A stretch of DNA of 64,000 bases, taken from the NCBI RefSeq assembly GCF_009938225.1, contig NZ_AP019657.1, forward strand, positions 2,480,001 to 2,544,000, given 5' to 3'. The stretch comes from Vibrio ponticus (lineage in GTDB: Bacteria > Pseudomonadota > Gammaproteobacteria > Enterobacterales > Vibrionaceae). The position numbers and the translations under genes were made by a program. Positions 1 to 9,772 of the stretch are shown in pieces (the first letter of the stretch is position 1; the number at the start of each line of letters is the position of its first letter). Below the pieces are notes generated by a model. It ran no database searches. It was not told the origin of the DNA and saw nothing but the letters and a program-made list of their open reading frames with translations.

Positions 1-1
1 T

Positions 2-520
2 ACCTGGCTTAACGTTGAGGGTGTCGATCAGGAAATGTTGCAATCTATCCTGCTGGAAATCGATCAAGCGCACAGTGAATTGATGAGCGCGGAAAGATTT
101 GGTCAAAGCCTAAAAGAAGATCGCTTTTTAAGCGCGATTCGCCAGCGCTTTAACCTGCCTGGTGGCTCATGCTGTTTCGACCTGCCGGCTCTGCACCATT
201 GGCTGCATTTACCATGCGAAAACAAACAGCAGGATGCACGCAACTGGTTGGAGTCGTTAAGTTCACTCTCTAATGCGCTGAAGCTTTGGTTGCGCTTAAC
301 TCGCGCCACAGGGCATTTCCAACCTCGAGTTGCCCAGAGCGCCTTTTTCCAAAGTGATGCTGAAGAGGCTAATATTCTGCGCCTTAACATTCCGATGCAT
401 TACAGCGTCTATCCGATGATCTCTGGTCATAAAAACCGTTTTGCTATCAAGTTTATTGAGTTCAAAACCGGTCAAGCCTATGCGGATGACGTTGAATTCC
501 AATTGGCGGTTTGCTGCTAA
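2..520 (+). CDS. zapD: Cell division protein ZapD, 3' part (5' end outside window)
   Basis: ZapD (formerly YacF) is a cytoplasmic FtsZ-binding protein that bundles FtsZ filaments at the division ring. The frame is open from base 2 with no start in the window, so only the C-terminal ~172 residues are present. The stretches [20 protein letters not shown] and [19 protein letters not shown] are typical of the family's beta-rich C-terminal domain. The first ATG at base 35 is internal. The neighbour yacG lies 54 bases downstream, as in the coaE-zapD-yacG order of enterics and vibrios. Confidence 0.93.
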   Translation, partial: TWLNVEGVDQEMLQSILLEIDQAHSELMSAERFGQSLKEDRFLSAIRQRFNLPGGSCCFDLPALHHWLHLPCENKQQDARNWLESLSSLSNALKLWLRLTRATGHFQPRVAQSAFFQSDAEEANILRLNIPMHYSVYPMISGHKNRFAIKFIEFKTGQAYADDVEFQLAVCC

Positions 521-574
521 GTTATCAACTAGCCGCTATACTGCGTTTAACTTTTCCAACCGATTACAATTGTT

Positions 575-769
575 ATGAGCAAAATTACTAAAGTTGCCTG
601 CCCACAATGTGGCACCGAAGTTATTTGGGGCGAAGAGAGCCCTTTCCGTCCTTTCTGCAGCAAGAAATGCCAAATGATTGATTTTGGTGAATGGGCTGAC
701 GAAGAGAATACTATTCCAGGCGCGCCAGATATGTCGGATAGCGATGGCTGGTCGGAAGATCAGTACTGA
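575..769 (+). CDS. yacG: DNA gyrase inhibitor YacG (small zinc protein)
   Basis: A 64-residue protein with the YacG zinc site: CPQC near the N-terminus, then CSKKC about 16 residues later, followed by [11 protein letters not shown] and an acidic tail. In E. coli YacG binds GyrB and inhibits gyrase DNA binding. Length and motif spacing are normal for the family. It follows zapD in the expected order and is probably cotranscribed with it. A hairpin with a T-tract at 911-940 lies about 140 bases downstream and may end the transcript. Confidence 0.93.
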   Translation: MSKITKVACPQCGTEVIWGEESPFRPFCSKKCQMIDFGEWADEENTIPGAPDMSDSDGWSEDQY

Positions 770-1085
770 TAGAAGCGGGAACATGAAGCTCAATAGCTTC
801 ACTACGGATGCGAGAACGCAAAGCTAGCAAGCTTTGCTGCGGATGCGAGAACGTAAACTACGGAACGCTTCGATTACATTACGGATTACGGATTACGGAT
901 TATTTTATTGAAAGCTGATGTGAGTACATCGGCTTTTTTTATGGCTGAGAAATGAGAATTCAGAGATAAGATTTGAGAATTTAGAAGCGAGATTTTAGAG
1001 GTACTCCTCCCGCAGCGAGGCTTTAGCCGAGCGTTCCCGATTCCCGAAGCGAAGCGTTCTCTCTTTTTATTTGCAGAAAAGCAAA
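770..1085. repeat. Repeat-rich intergenic region downstream of yacG
   Basis: No gene is visible. GGATGCGAGAACG occurs twice (about 805-817 and 841-853), each next to a hairpin-forming AGC-rich segment (GAAGCTCAATAGCTTC; AAGCTAGCAAGCTTTGCT). TTACGGA is repeated in tandem at about 879-899. A second GC-rich patch at about 1009-1062 contains inverted AGCG/CGCT words (GAAGCGAAGCGTTCTC). Short repeats of this kind are scattered through many Vibrio intergenic regions. They look like degenerate REP-type palindromes rather than coding DNA. Confidence 0.6.
911..940 (+). terminator. Rho-independent terminator after yacG
   Basis: The stem AGCTGATGT / ACATCGGCT (one G-T pair) closes a four-base loop and is followed by seven T. 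It is the first good terminator downstream of zapD-yacG on the + strand. Confidence 0.8.
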
Positions 1086-1115
1086 TAAAAAAACGGAGCC
1101 ACTGGGGCTCCGTTT
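1086..1115 (-). terminator. Terminator of the rpsP-rimM-trmD-rplS operon
   Basis: Perfect 10-bp stem AAACGGAGCC / GGCTCCGTTT. Read on the - strand it is followed by a T-run. It begins about 25 bases past the rplS stop codon. Confidence 0.9.
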
Positions 1116-1139
1116 AATATGAGAACGCTAGTTATAGCA

Positions 1140-1493
1140 TTACTTCTTAGCAAGTTTCTCTTTGATACGAGCTGACTTACCAGAACGCTCACGTAGGTAG
1201 TACAGTTTGGCACGACGTACTGCACCGCGGCGTTTAACTTCAATGCTATCAACGATAGGAGAGTGTGTTTGGAACGTACGCTCAACACCTTCACCGTTAG
1301 AGATCTTACGTACAGTGAATGCTGAGTGTAGACCACGGTTACGGATTGCGATTACAACGCCTTCGAAAGCCTGTAGACGCTCACGTTCACCTTCTTTTAC
1401 CTTAACTTGAACTACAACAGTGTCACCTGGTGCAAATTTAGGTAGGCCTGATTTCATTTGCTCTTCTTCAAGAGCCTTGATGATGTTACTCAT
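1140..1493 (-). CDS. rplS: 50S ribosomal protein L19
   Basis: This 117-residue protein has the L19 signature at full length: [22 protein letters not shown]..., [15 protein letters not shown] and the C-terminal [20 protein letters not shown]19 sits at the 30S-50S interface and forms an intersubunit bridge. The gene is the last of the rpsP-rimM-trmD-rplS operon, 45 bases after trmD, and is followed at once by a strong terminator. Its codon use is the biased type of highly expressed genes. Confidence 0.98.
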   Translation of the reverse strand: MSNIIKALEEEQMKSGLPKFAPGDTVVVQVKVKEGERERLQAFEGVVIAIRNRGLHSAFTVRKISNGEGVERTFQTHSPIVDSIEVKRRGAVRRAKLYYLRERSGKSARIKEKLAKK

Positions 1494-1538
1494 TTTAATA
1501 AATTCCTAGAATAAACTGATACTAAATAAATTAGGTTA

Positions 1539-2279
1539 CTAAGCTTGATGTTCTTTAATGAACTCAGCCAGTAATTGTTCCTGTTCGTCAGTCAGAGCTA
1601 GGTTTTCCAGGAGCTCTGGTCTTCTTAGCCAAGTACGGCCTAGCGATTGTTGTAATCGCCAGCGACGAATGTCCTTATGGTTGCCTGACATCAGTACCGC
1701 AGGTACTTCTTTGCCATCCAACACTTCAGGGCGCGTATAGTGAGGGCAATCTAACAAGCCATTCGCAAAAGAATCTTCTTCTGCCGACGCAAAGTCTCCA
1801 AGTACTCCAGGGATAAACCTTGAGACTGAGTCAATTAACGTCATGGCTGGGATTTCTCCCCCGGTCATCACAAAGTCACCAATTGACCATTCTTCGTCAA
1901 CTTCGGATTGGATGATGCGCTCATCTACCCCTTCGTAGCGACCACAAATAAGAAGCAAGTTCTCGTTTGTTGCCAGCTCTTCAACCCCTTTTTGGTCGAG
2001 TTTTCGACCTTGAGGTGATAGGTAAATCACTTTCGTTTTACCCGGTGAGGCCTGTTTCGCTGTATGAATGGCATCGCGCAAAGGCTGCACCATCATTAAC
2101 ATGCCTGGACCACCACCGTAAGGTCTATCATCAACAGTGCGATGTTTGTCATGAGTGAAATCACGAGGATTCCAAGTCTCAATCGACAAAAGACCTTTTT
2201 TAACCGCTTGACCTGTTACCCCAAAATCAGTAACAGAACGGAACATTTCAGGAAAAAGGCTAATAACGCCAACCCACAT
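1539..2279 (-). CDS. trmD: tRNA (guanosine(37)-N1)-methyltransferase TrmD
   Basis: This cytoplasmic SAM-dependent SPOUT-class enzyme methylates G37 next to the anticodon of tRNAs reading CNN/UNN/GGN codons, which prevents +1 frameshifting. The 246-residue product starts [13 protein letters not shown]. It carries the trefoil-knot motifs [15 protein letters not shown] and [15 protein letters not shown], which bind SAM. Length matches the E. coli enzyme. It is third gene of the S16 operon and begins 27 bases after rimM. Confidence 0.98.
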   Translation of the reverse strand: MWVGVISLFPEMFRSVTDFGVTGQAVKKGLLSIETWNPRDFTHDKHRTVDDRPYGGGPGMLMMVQPLRDAIHTAKQASPGKTKVIYLSPQGRKLDQKGVEELATNENLLLICGRYEGVDERIIQSEVDEEWSIGDFVMTGGEIPAMTLIDSVSRFIPGVLGDFASAEEDSFANGLLDCPHYTRPEVLDGKEVPAVLMSGNHKDIRRWRLQQSLGRTWLRRPELLENLALTDEQEQLLAEFIKEHQA

Positions 2280-2306
2280 GTTTATCTCGCTCTGTAATTG
2301 GGGTGA

Positions 2307-2855
2307 TTAGAATCCAGGATCCCAGTCAACTTCGATCCGTTGAGCTTCGCGATCAACTTTGATGATCACTTGCTCTGTAAGGAACGGAATTAATCGTTCC
2401 TTTTGCCCGAAAGCATCTTTTAGATTTGCTTTAACTACGAGAACATCGTTTGAGCCAGTTTCTAGGATGTCAGAAACAACACCTAGATCGTAACCTTTAG
2501 TGGTCACAACTTGCATACCAAACAATTCACGCCAATAGAATTCATCTGATGACAATTCTGGTAGTACCGCAGGGTCAATAGCAATTTCAAAGTTAGTCAG
2601 AAGTTGCGCTTCTTCGCGCACATCCAGACCTGCTAGTTTACATACATAACCTTGGCCATGACGTTTCCAGCTTTCAACTTTGTACTCAACCCACACGCCT
2701 TTTTGGTTTAAAAACCAAGGGCTGTAATCAAAGATGTTTTCAGCATTGTCTGTGTAGGAAAAAACCTTAAGCCAACCACGAATGCCGTAAGTAGCACCAA
2801 ACTTGCCTACAACAATCTTGTCATTGCTCACTGTTTCTTTACCTTTCATCGACAT
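2307..2855 (-). CDS. rimM: Ribosome maturation factor RimM
   Basis: RimM binds S19 in the 30S head and assists late 16S rRNA processing. The 182-residue protein has the N-terminal beta-barrel signature [21 protein letters not shown] (about residues 16-36) and a C-terminal PRC-barrel ending EVDWDPGF. The start chosen is [17 protein letters not shown]. An internal start at the third residue is also possible. It lies between rpsP and trmD, as in nearly all gammaproteobacteria. Confidence 0.96.
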   Translation of the reverse strand: MSMKGKETVSNDKIVVGKFGATYGIRGWLKVFSYTDNAENIFDYSPWFLNQKGVWVEYKVESWKRHGQGYVCKLAGLDVREEAQLLTNFEIAIDPAVLPELSSDEFYWRELFGMQVVTTKGYDLGVVSDILETGSNDVLVVKANLKDAFGQKERLIPFLTEQVIIKVDREAQRIEVDWDPGF

Positions 2856-2881
2856 AAGCTAATTTCTTCTTCTGGTAAGAA

Positions 2882-3130
2882 TTAAGCCGCTTTTTGAGCG
2901 TCTTTAACTAGCTTAGCAACGCGGTCAGATAGAGACGCGCCTTGACCAACCCAGTGGTTAACGCGGTCTAGGTCTAGACGTAGACCTTCTTCTTGACCTT
3001 GAGCAGTTGGGTTAAAGAAACCAACTTTCTCGATGAAACGGCCAGTTGATGCGTTACGGCTGTCCGCAACTACGATTTGATAAAATGGACGCTTCTTAGC
3101 GCCGTGACGTGCCAAACGAATGGTTACCAT
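2882..3130 (-). CDS. rpsP: 30S ribosomal protein S16
   Basis: S16 has its normal length of 82 residues here: [20 protein letters not shown] at the N-terminus and [12 protein letters not shown] in the middle. It is an early 16S rRNA-binding assembly protein. It heads the rpsP-rimM-trmD-rplS operon. A GAAAGCAAAGAGGACGAC leader precedes the ATG and supplies the ribosome binding site. Confidence 0.98.
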   Translation of the reverse strand: MVTIRLARHGAKKRPFYQIVVADSRNASTGRFIEKVGFFNPTAQGQEEGLRLDLDRVNHWVGQGASLSDRVAKLVKDAQKAA

Positions 3131-3210
3131 GTCGTCCTCTTTGCTTTCTCAAAAATAAAATTAACCCCAATAACCGTTCAAATCAGTAAACAGTTTGGGG
3201 TCTCGTGCCA

Positions 3211-3246
3211 AAATAAAGCTCCGGAATTTTACTCTTATTCCGGAGC
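3211..3246 (-). terminator. Terminator of ffh
   Basis: Ten-bp stem GCTCCGGAAT / ATTCCGGAGC. On the - strand it is followed by TTTATTTT, about 95 bases past the ffh stop. The neighbouring inverted pair ACCCCAA (3165-3171) / TTGGGGT lies closer to rpsP and may belong to the S16 leader. Confidence 0.85.
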
Positions 3247-3341
3247 AATGCAAGGTCTTTAGCTATTTTTTCGCCACCACAAATTGGCTAATAAGTATGT
3301 GAGCTAGCTAACACCTTGAAACTTATATTGGGGATGGGTAA

Positions 3342-4724
3342 TTAACGACCAAATGGGTTGAAGCCACCGCCACCACCCATGCCGCCCATCATGCCTTGCA
3401 TGTTGCGCATCATGCCTTTCATGCCACCCTTTTGCATCTTCTTCATCATCTTCTGCATTTGGGTGAACTGTTTAAGCAGGCGGTTAACGTCTTGTACCTG
3501 CACACCAGAACCGGCTGCGATACGTTTCTTACGTGAACCTTTGATAATTTCAGGACGTTGACGCTCTTTCATTGTCATTGAGCTGATGATAGCTTCCATC
3601 TGCTTAAACATCTTGTCATCAACTTTATCTTTCACATCTGCTGGCAACTGAGACATACCTGGCAGTTTGTCTAGCATACCCATCATGCCGCCCATGTTTT
3701 GCATTTGGCCAAGCTGTTCACGGAAGTCTTCTAAATCGAAGCCTTTCTTCTCTTTGAACTTCTTCGCCAGTTTTTCTGCTTTTTCATGGTCAACATTACG
3801 TTGTAGATCTTCGATAAGCGACAGTACGTCACCCATACCAAGAATACGTGAAGCCACGCGATCTGGATGGAATGGTTCTAGTGCATCGGTCTTCTCACCA
3901 ACACCCAAGAACTTGATTGGCTTACCTGTGATATGGCGAACTGAAAGCGCCGCACCACCACGAGCATCACCGTCGACTTTAGTTAGAATCACACCGGTTA
4001 GCGGCAGTGCATCACCAAAGGCTTTAGCGGTATTCGCCGCGTCTTGACCTGTCATTGCATCAACAACAAACAGCGTCTCAACAGGATTGATTGCCGAGTG
4101 CAGATCTTGGATCTCTGCCATCATCTGCTCATCAACCGCTAAACGACCTGCGGTATCGACAACCAAGACGTCGTAGAATTTCTTCTTCGCATGGTCAATC
4201 GCTGCGTTAGCAATATCAATCGGCTTTTGATCCGCTGACGATGGGAAGAAATCAACACCAATATCGGTCGCTAAAGTTTCTAGCTGTTTGATCGCCGCAG
4301 GACGGTAAACGTCGGCAGACACAACCAGCACTTTCTTCTTATCGCGCTCTTTTAATAGCTTAGATAGTTTACCTACCGAGGTGGTTTTACCCGCACCTTG
4401 TAGACCCGCCATCAAAATAACCGCGGGTGGCTGAGCCGCTAGATTAAGCGCTTCGTTCGATTCACCCATAACCGCTTCAAGCTCAGCTTGAACGATTTTA
4501 ATGAACTCTTGACCAGGCGTGAGAGATTTTGATACCTCTACACCGACCGCGCTCTCTTTTACACGGTTGATAAATTCACGTACAACAGGCAGTGCTACGT
4601 CTGCCTCAAGTAACGCCATACGTACTTCACGTAGGGTTTCTTTAATATTGTCTTCGGTAAGACGCCCTTTACCACTGATGTTTTTCAGGGTACGGGATAG
4701 GCGATCCGTTAAATTCTCAAACAT
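3342..4724 (-). CDS. ffh: Signal recognition particle GTPase Ffh (SRP54)
   Basis: Ffh pairs with 4.5S RNA and, with FtsY, targets inner-membrane proteins co-translationally. The 460-residue protein has a helical N domain and then the G domain: P-loop GLQGAGKTT at residues 107-115, DTAGRLAVDEQ, and TKVDGDARGGAALS. The C-terminal M domain is methionine-rich (MMKKMQKGGMKGMM, then a Gly-rich tail ending FNPFGR), as expected for signal-peptide and RNA binding. It is a single-gene unit between the S16 operon and divergent ypjD. Confidence 0.98.
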   Translation of the reverse strand: MFENLTDRLSRTLKNISGKGRLTEDNIKETLREVRMALLEADVALPVVREFINRVKESAVGVEVSKSLTPGQEFIKIVQAELEAVMGESNEALNLAAQPPAVILMAGLQGAGKTTSVGKLSKLLKERDKKKVLVVSADVYRPAAIKQLETLATDIGVDFFPSSADQKPIDIANAAIDHAKKKFYDVLVVDTAGRLAVDEQMMAEIQDLHSAINPVETLFVVDAMTGQDAANTAKAFGDALPLTGVILTKVDGDARGGAALSVRHITGKPIKFLGVGEKTDALEPFHPDRVASRILGMGDVLSLIEDLQRNVDHEKAEKLAKKFKEKKGFDLEDFREQLGQMQNMGGMMGMLDKLPGMSQLPADVKDKVDDKMFKQMEAIISSMTMKERQRPEIIKGSRKKRIAAGSGVQVQDVNRLLKQFTQMQKMMKKMQKGGMKGMMRNMQGMMGGMGGGGGFNPFGR

Positions 4725-4906
4725 CTTGTTCTCTTCGCTAAATTCGGCGATAAATTACTATGAGTATACCTTAGCCAACCCTAGCTTGGCACTAGTCGAT
4801 TGGAATTTGATATCTCATCTCTCGCAATTCCTACTTGTTCCCCCATAGCCCAAAAGCTTGATGCAGGGTATAATTTGTTAAAAATCCACCAGCTTAGTCG
4901 AGAGTA

Positions 4907-5701
4907 ATGGACAACTTAATCGCTGTAAGCGCAGCAATTCTCTATATCTTGGCAATTGCCACGATCATTCCTGGATTAGTTCATCAAACAGGTATACGCG
5001 CTAAAACTGTTTTGGTTAGTGCAATCCTCGCTCTAGTGTTTCATGCGTGGTCTTTGGCTGATCTGATTCTGTCAGGCTCTGGGCAAAACCTCAGCATTCT
5101 TAATGTTGCGTCTTTAATTAGCTTTATCATCTCTGTTGTGATGAGCGGCGCGATGCTGAAAACCCGTTTGTGGTTTATCTTACCTGTGGTTTACAGTTTC
5201 TCAGCACTTAACTTGCTCGCGGCAACCTTGCTGCCAAGTAGCTATATTACTCACTTCGAAAACGACCCTAAGCTACTTATCCATATTTCATTAGCGTTAT
5301 TCTCATATTCAACCTTAACGATTGGTGCACTGTACGCACTGCAACTGGCTTGGTTAGATAATCGTTTGAAAGCGAAAAAAGCACTGGCAATCAACCCCAA
5401 TGTGCCACCGCTGATGTTGATTGAGCGTCAACTGTTTAAGATCATCTTAATCGGTAACTTGCTGCTCACTGCAACGCTTCTAACTGGCTTTACCTTTGTT
5501 CATGACATGTTTGCCCAAGGTAAAGCACACAAAGCAATCCTCTCGTTTATTGCCTGGATTATTTACTCAGTGCTCATTTGGGGTCACTACCAAAAAGGCT
5601 GGCGCGGTAAGAAAGTGACCTGGTTTGCCATCGCCGGCGCCACGTTACTGACCATTGCCTACTTTGGCAGTCGCTTTGTACGTGAGATCATTCTCAATTA
5701 A
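4907..5701 (+). CDS. ypjD: YpjD, CcsA/cytochrome c assembly-family inner-membrane protein
   Basis: A 264-residue polytopic protein, about eight hydrophobic segments, of the CcsA/HemX-like family. The core LFSYSTLTIGALYALQLAWLD matches the family. It sits divergently next to ffh and upstream of corB, as ypjD does in E. coli. Family membership suggests a haem- or cytochrome-related membrane role, but YpjD itself has no settled function. The hairpin at 5704-5728 ends its transcript. Confidence 0.85.
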   Translation: MDNLIAVSAAILYILAIATIIPGLVHQTGIRAKTVLVSAILALVFHAWSLADLILSGSGQNLSILNVASLISFIISVVMSGAMLKTRLWFILPVVYSFSALNLLAATLLPSSYITHFENDPKLLIHISLALFSYSTLTIGALYALQLAWLDNRLKAKKALAINPNVPPLMLIERQLFKIILIGNLLLTATLLTGFTFVHDMFAQGKAHKAILSFIAWIIYSVLIWGHYQKGWRGKKVTWFAIAGATLLTIAYFGSRFVREIILN

Positions 5702-5703
5702 TC

Positions 5704-5728
5704 AAAGGTGCAGAAGTGCACCTTTTTT
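5704..5728 (+). terminator. Terminator of ypjD
   Basis: Stem AAAGGTGCA / TGCACCTTT with a GAAG loop and a T6 tail, three bases past the ypjD stop. Confidence 0.92.
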
Positions 5729-5816
5729 CATATCTGAGTTTTCACTATATCATCATTGACTTACGCAAACAGTTAGGTCATAAATTAATCTAAACACATC
5801 AAGGAACAGGTAAGTT

Positions 5817-7091
5817 TTGGACGACATATCAACGGGTATCTTATTTGCGCTACTCGCGTGTCTCATTGTAATTTCAGGTTATTTTTCAGGTTCAGAAACC
5901 GGCATGATGGCTCTGAATCGCTATCGATTAAAACACTTATCCAACAGTGGTCATAAAGGTGCCAGACGAGTAGAAAAGCTACTTGACCGACCCGATCGCT
6001 TAATTGGTCTTATTCTAATCGGCAACAACCTCGTCAATATTCTCGCTTCTGCTATCGCTACCATTCTCGGTATGCGCCTTTATGGTGACATTGGTGTCGC
6101 CATCGCCACAGGTGCCCTCACCCTCGTCATCTTAGTCTTTGCGGAAGTCACCCCAAAAACGCTTGCTGCGCTCTATCCTGAACGCGTCTCCTACGCCAGT
6201 AGCGTTCTGCTCTCACTGTTAATGAAGGTGCTTTCTCCTTTGGTGATCTTGGTAAACTTCATTACTAATGGTTTTATCCGCCTACTCGGGGTGAAAGCAA
6301 GCCATGGTGATGACGACCACTTAAGTTCAGAGGAGCTACGTACTGTGGTCAATGAGGCGGGGAGCCTTATTCCTCGTCGCCACCAAGACATGTTGGTCTC
6401 GATTCTTGACCTCGAAAATGTCACCGTCAATGACATTATGGTGCCACGCAACGAGATCACGGGTATCGACATCAATGATGATTGGAAGTCGATTGTGCGC
6501 CAGCTCACTCACTCCCCGCACGGTCGAGTGGTGTTGTATCGCGATCAGATTGATGAAGCGGTAGGTATGCTACGTCTGCGAGAAGCGTATCGCTTAATGC
6601 TGGAAAAAAATGAATTCACTAAAGAGCGGCTGCTGCGCGCGGCTGATGAAGTCTACTTTATCCCGGAAGGGACGCCGCTTAATGTTCAGCTACTTAAGTT
6701 TCAGCGTAAGAAACAGCGCATCGGTCTGATTGTGGATGAATATGGTGACATTATTGGCTTAGTCACCCTCGAGGATATCCTAGAAGAGATTGTCGGCGAA
6801 TTTACCACTTCTATTGCGCCAAGTTTGTCGGAAGAGATCATTCCACAAGGTGATGGTAGCTTTTTAATCGAAGGCAGCGCCAATATTCGTGATATCAACA
6901 AAGGGCTCAAATGGAAACTGCCAACCGATGGTCCTCGTACCTTAAATGGTCTTATCTTAGAGCACTTAGAAGATATTCCAGAAAGCCACCTCAGCGTACA
7001 AGTCTCTGGGCATCCGATGGAGATTGTTGAGTTAGAAGAAAACCGCATCAAACTGGTTAAGGTCTTTCCCAAGCTGAAACAAGCAAGTTAA
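5817..7091 (+). CDS. corB: CorB/CorC-family (CNNM) membrane protein with CBS domains
   Basis: The 424-residue protein has an N-terminal DUF21 membrane domain of three to four helices (about residues 5-180; note SGYFSGSETGMMALNRYRLKHL). A paired CBS region (about 200-330; NDIMVPRNEITGID, VDEYGDIIGLVTLEDILEEIVGE) and a C-terminal CorC_HlyC domain follow. The family takes part in Mg2+/Co2+ transport or resistance. Translation appears to start at TTG (5817), preceded by AGGAACAGGTAAG. No in-frame ATG lies close by. It pairs with ypjD as in E. coli (yfjD). Substrate and direction of transport are inferred from the family only. Confidence 0.88.
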   Translation: MDDISTGILFALLACLIVISGYFSGSETGMMALNRYRLKHLSNSGHKGARRVEKLLDRPDRLIGLILIGNNLVNILASAIATILGMRLYGDIGVAIATGALTLVILVFAEVTPKTLAALYPERVSYASSVLLSLLMKVLSPLVILVNFITNGFIRLLGVKASHGDDDHLSSEELRTVVNEAGSLIPRRHQDMLVSILDLENVTVNDIMVPRNEITGIDINDDWKSIVRQLTHSPHGRVVLYRDQIDEAVGMLRLREAYRLMLEKNEFTKERLLRAADEVYFIPEGTPLNVQLLKFQRKKQRIGLIVDEYGDIIGLVTLEDILEEIVGEFTTSIAPSLSEEIIPQGDGSFLIEGSANIRDINKGLKWKLPTDGPRTLNGLILEHLEDIPESHLSVQVSGHPMEIVELEENRIKLVKVFPKLKQAS

Positions 7092-7114
7092 AGCCTTAGC
7101 TCATATTGAAGAAA

Positions 7115-7145
7115 CAAAAACGCCTTGGCTAGCCAAGGCGTTTTG
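7115..7145. terminator. Bidirectional terminator between corB and rpoS
   Basis: Perfect palindrome AAAACGCCTTGGC/TAGCCAAGGCGTTTT with A/T tracts on both sides. It serves corB (+) and rpoS (-), which converge here. Confidence 0.92.
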
Positions 7146-7162
7146 CTTTCAAACTACAATGA

Positions 7163-8146
7163 TTAGTCGTCTTCGACGTTAAACAGGTTTTCCATGCTTA
7201 AGCCTTGTTTTACTAGGATCTCACGCAGACGACGCAGACCTTCTACTTGAATTTGACGCACTCGCTCACGAGTTAAGTTAATTTCACGTCCTACTTCTTC
7301 AAGCGTTGATGGCTCATAACCTAGCAAACCAAAACGGCGAGCTAAAACTTCTTTTTGCTTAGGGTTAAGTTCATCAAGCCAATTAATCAGCGAGCTCTTA
7401 ATATCATCATCTTGTGTAGACACTTCCGGATCCGAATGTTTTACATCGGGAATGATATCCAACAGTGCTTTTTCCCCGTCCCCACCGATTGGCGTATCTA
7501 CAGAACTAATACGCTCATTAAGACGCAGCATTTTACTTACGTCATCGACTGGCTTATCCAGTTGCGTAGCAATCTCTTCTGCGGTCGGTTCATGGTCAAG
7601 TTTTTGCGATAGCTCTCGTGCGGTACGCAAATAAATATTAAGCTCTTTTACGACATGAATAGGTAAGCGAATCGTACGCGTCTGATTCATCAATGCACGC
7701 TCGATGGTTTGACGAATCCACCATGTTGCGTAGGTTGAAAAGCGGAAGCCTCGCTCTGGATCAAACTTCTCTACCGCACGAATTAGCCCGAGGTTACCCT
7801 CTTCAATTAAGTCGAGTAGTGCTAAGCCACGATTACTGTAACGACGAGAAATTTTCACAACCAAACGTAAGTTACTCTCAATCATACGTTTACGTGCTGC
7901 TTCATCGCCACGTAGTGCTCGTCGTGCGTAAAGCACTTCTTCTTCTGCAGTTAGCAGTGGTGAGAAACCGATTTCCCCGAGATAAAGTTGTGTCGCATCA
8001 AGGTTTTTATTCGATACTTCAAACTCTTCTTTTTCAGTTTCATTGGATGTGGTGTTCTTTTTATCGAGTTGTGATTCGGACTCAAAGCTTTCCGTGCTTT
8101 CGATATCAAACTCTTCTACTTTTGCTGCTGCGTTGCTGATACTCAT
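7163..8146 (-). CDS. rpoS: RNA polymerase sigma factor RpoS (sigma-38)
   Basis: RpoS is the stationary-phase and general-stress sigma factor. The 327-residue product starts [14 protein letters not shown] at the ATG at 8144-8146, which follows a very strong ribosome binding site (AGGGGGAGGCGCT). A longer frame to 8182 lacks one. Region 1.2 ([21 protein letters not shown]), region 2 ([44 protein letters not shown]), region 3, and region 4 with the [30 protein letters not shown] are all intact. As in enterics it is downstream of nlpD, whose coding region commonly holds the main rpoS promoter. Confidence 0.98.
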   Translation of the reverse strand: MSISNAAAKVEEFDIESTESFESESQLDKKNTTSNETEKEEFEVSNKNLDATQLYLGEIGFSPLLTAEEEVLYARRALRGDEAARKRMIESNLRLVVKISRRYSNRGLALLDLIEEGNLGLIRAVEKFDPERGFRFSTYATWWIRQTIERALMNQTRTIRLPIHVVKELNIYLRTARELSQKLDHEPTAEEIATQLDKPVDDVSKMLRLNERISSVDTPIGGDGEKALLDIIPDVKHSDPEVSTQDDDIKSSLINWLDELNPKQKEVLARRFGLLGYEPSTLEEVGREINLTRERVRQIQVEGLRRLREILVKQGLSMENLFNVEDD

Positions 8147-8220
8147 AGCGCCTCCCCCTGGCGAGTTAGCAAGACATTTCAAAACATCTAATGTCCTTGA
8201 TAGATCTCTGTTAGCAAATT

Positions 8221-9141
8221 TTATGGTAGGTAACGTTTCGGATTGACCGATTTACCTTGGTAGCGAATTTCAAAGTGCAAGCGAACACTGTTGGTTCCTG
8301 AACTGCCCATTGTTGCAATTTTTTGGCCTGATTTAACACTCTGACCTTCTTTTACTAGCAACTGGTCGTTGTGCGCATACGCGCTTAAAAATTTATCGTT
8401 ATGTTTTATAATTACGAGGTTTCCGTAACCTCTTAAAGCATTACCTGAATATACGACTGTTCCGGCTGCGGTAGACAAGATTGGTTGACCTCGCTGTCCT
8501 GCAATATCAATCCCTTTGTTACCTTGATCGCCTGCCGAAAAGTTCTTGATTACTCTCCCTTTCGTTGGCCATAACCACTTGGTCACGTTAGCGTTAACTG
8601 GTGTCGTTGTATTGACATTTTTGTTAACATTTTGTTTACCCTTAGCCTCAACATACTCCTTTGGTTTAGATTGTTCAACCCCTTTCGTCGCAGTTTTTTG
8701 TGCCACTGGTTTAGTATTCGTAGTGGTTTGTTTTGCAACTTGTTGATTCGAGTTTTTACTCGAAACCGAAGGTTTAGCCGCTGCCGTTGTGGAGGCGACG
8801 GCGACAGTTTTCGTTGCTGATGCGCCGGAACCCGAACCAGCATAGGCTGGTGGACGATAAGCAGGTTGCCAAAGTTTTAGTCGTTGCCCTGGATAAATCG
8901 TGTAGGGAGCCGACAAATGATTGTAACGAACAATGTCATTTACATCCCTATCTGTGACATAAGCAATAAAATAGAGGGTGTCTCCCTTTTTAACTTCATA
9001 GTAACTGCCTCGATAGCTCCCTCGGGAGATCGAGTCATAATCTTTATTCAAACTTGATACTGGTGCGGGGGAATGAGCAGCACATCCTGCAAGAATGCTA
9101 CTCAAAGCAAATATCATTAATGAATTAGACTTATTACGCAT
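8221..9141 (-). CDS. nlpD: Murein hydrolase activator NlpD (lipoprotein)
   Basis: NlpD is an outer-membrane lipoprotein of 306 residues that activates the amidase AmiC at the division septum. A lipobox (ILAGC, Cys20) is followed by a LysM domain ([15 protein letters not shown]..., about 47-91). A low-complexity Thr/Lys/Asn/Ala linker comes next, then a LytM/M23 domain (about 190-306). The LytM metal motif is degenerate: NKGIDIAG stands where active enzymes have HxGxD, with LHFEIR at the C-terminal motif. This fits a non-catalytic activator. It is cotranscribed with pcm, two bases upstream. Confidence 0.95.
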   Translation of the reverse strand: MRNKSNSLMIFALSSILAGCAAHSPAPVSSLNKDYDSISRGSYRGSYYEVKKGDTLYFIAYVTDRDVNDIVRYNHLSAPYTIYPGQRLKLWQPAYRPPAYAGSGSGASATKTVAVASTTAAAKPSVSSKNSNQQVAKQTTTNTKPVAQKTATKGVEQSKPKEYVEAKGKQNVNKNVNTTTPVNANVTKWLWPTKGRVIKNFSAGDQGNKGIDIAGQRGQPILSTAAGTVVYSGNALRGYGNLVIIKHNDKFLSAYAHNDQLLVKEGQSVKSGQKIATMGSSGTNSVRLHFEIRYQGKSVNPKRYLP

Positions 9142-9143
9142 GA

Positions 9144-9770
9144 TTAAGCGAGTTCACCTGCAATCAAAGGTACAAAGCGCACCATTTCTATTACTTCTGT
9201 TAGATAGTTTTGCCCTTGACGGGTAATCTTTAACAACTGTTGGTCATCAACACCGACAGGGATAACTAATATGCCACCATCATTGAGTTGCTCCAGCAGA
9301 CCATTAGGAACGCTTTCCGCAGCTGCTGTAACGATGATCGCATCAAACGGCGCTTTGGCTGCCCAACCTTGCCAACCATCACCATGTTTCGTCGATACAT
9401 TATAGATATCAAGCTGTTTCAAACGGCGTTTTGCATCCCACTGCAGCGCTTTGATACGCTCGACGGAATACACATGGTTAACCAGTTGCGCGAGCACTGC
9501 GGTTTGATAACCGGAACCCGTTCCCACCTCTAGGACTCTGCTTTCACGTTTAAGTTCAAGCATTTCCGTCATCTTAGCCACAATGTAAGGCTGAGAAATC
9601 GTCTGTCCATGACCAATCGGTAGTGCGTTATTATCATAAGCTTGATGCATCATTGCTTGTGATACAAAGCTTTCACGAGGAAGTTGATAAATAGCGTCAA
9701 GTACCGCTTGGTTTTGAATGCCACTCGCGACAAGAAACTGCATCAATTTGTCGGCATGTGGATTTGCCAT
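9144..9770 (-). CDS. pcm: Protein-L-isoaspartate O-methyltransferase
   Basis: This cytoplasmic repair enzyme methylates L-isoaspartyl residues of aged proteins with SAM. The 208-residue sequence has [20 protein letters not shown] and the SAM-binding motif [18 protein letters not shown]. Length is normal. It is packed between surE (two-base gap) and nlpD (two-base gap) in the conserved truD-surE-pcm-nlpD-rpoS stationary-phase cluster. Confidence 0.97.
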   Translation of the reverse strand: MANPHADKLMQFLVASGIQNQAVLDAIYQLPRESFVSQAMMHQAYDNNALPIGHGQTISQPYIVAKMTEMLELKRESRVLEVGTGSGYQTAVLAQLVNHVYSVERIKALQWDAKRRLKQLDIYNVSTKHGDGWQGWAAKAPFDAIIVTAAAESVPNGLLEQLNDGGILVIPVGVDDQQLLKITRQGQNYLTEVIEMVRFVPLIAGELA

Positions 9771-9772
9771 TG

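Noticed and set aside
3358..4047. Long + strand frames opposite ffh
   Set aside because: They are Pro/Cys/Met-rich mirror frames of the Met-rich M domain and G domain. No ribosome sites, no plausible protein.
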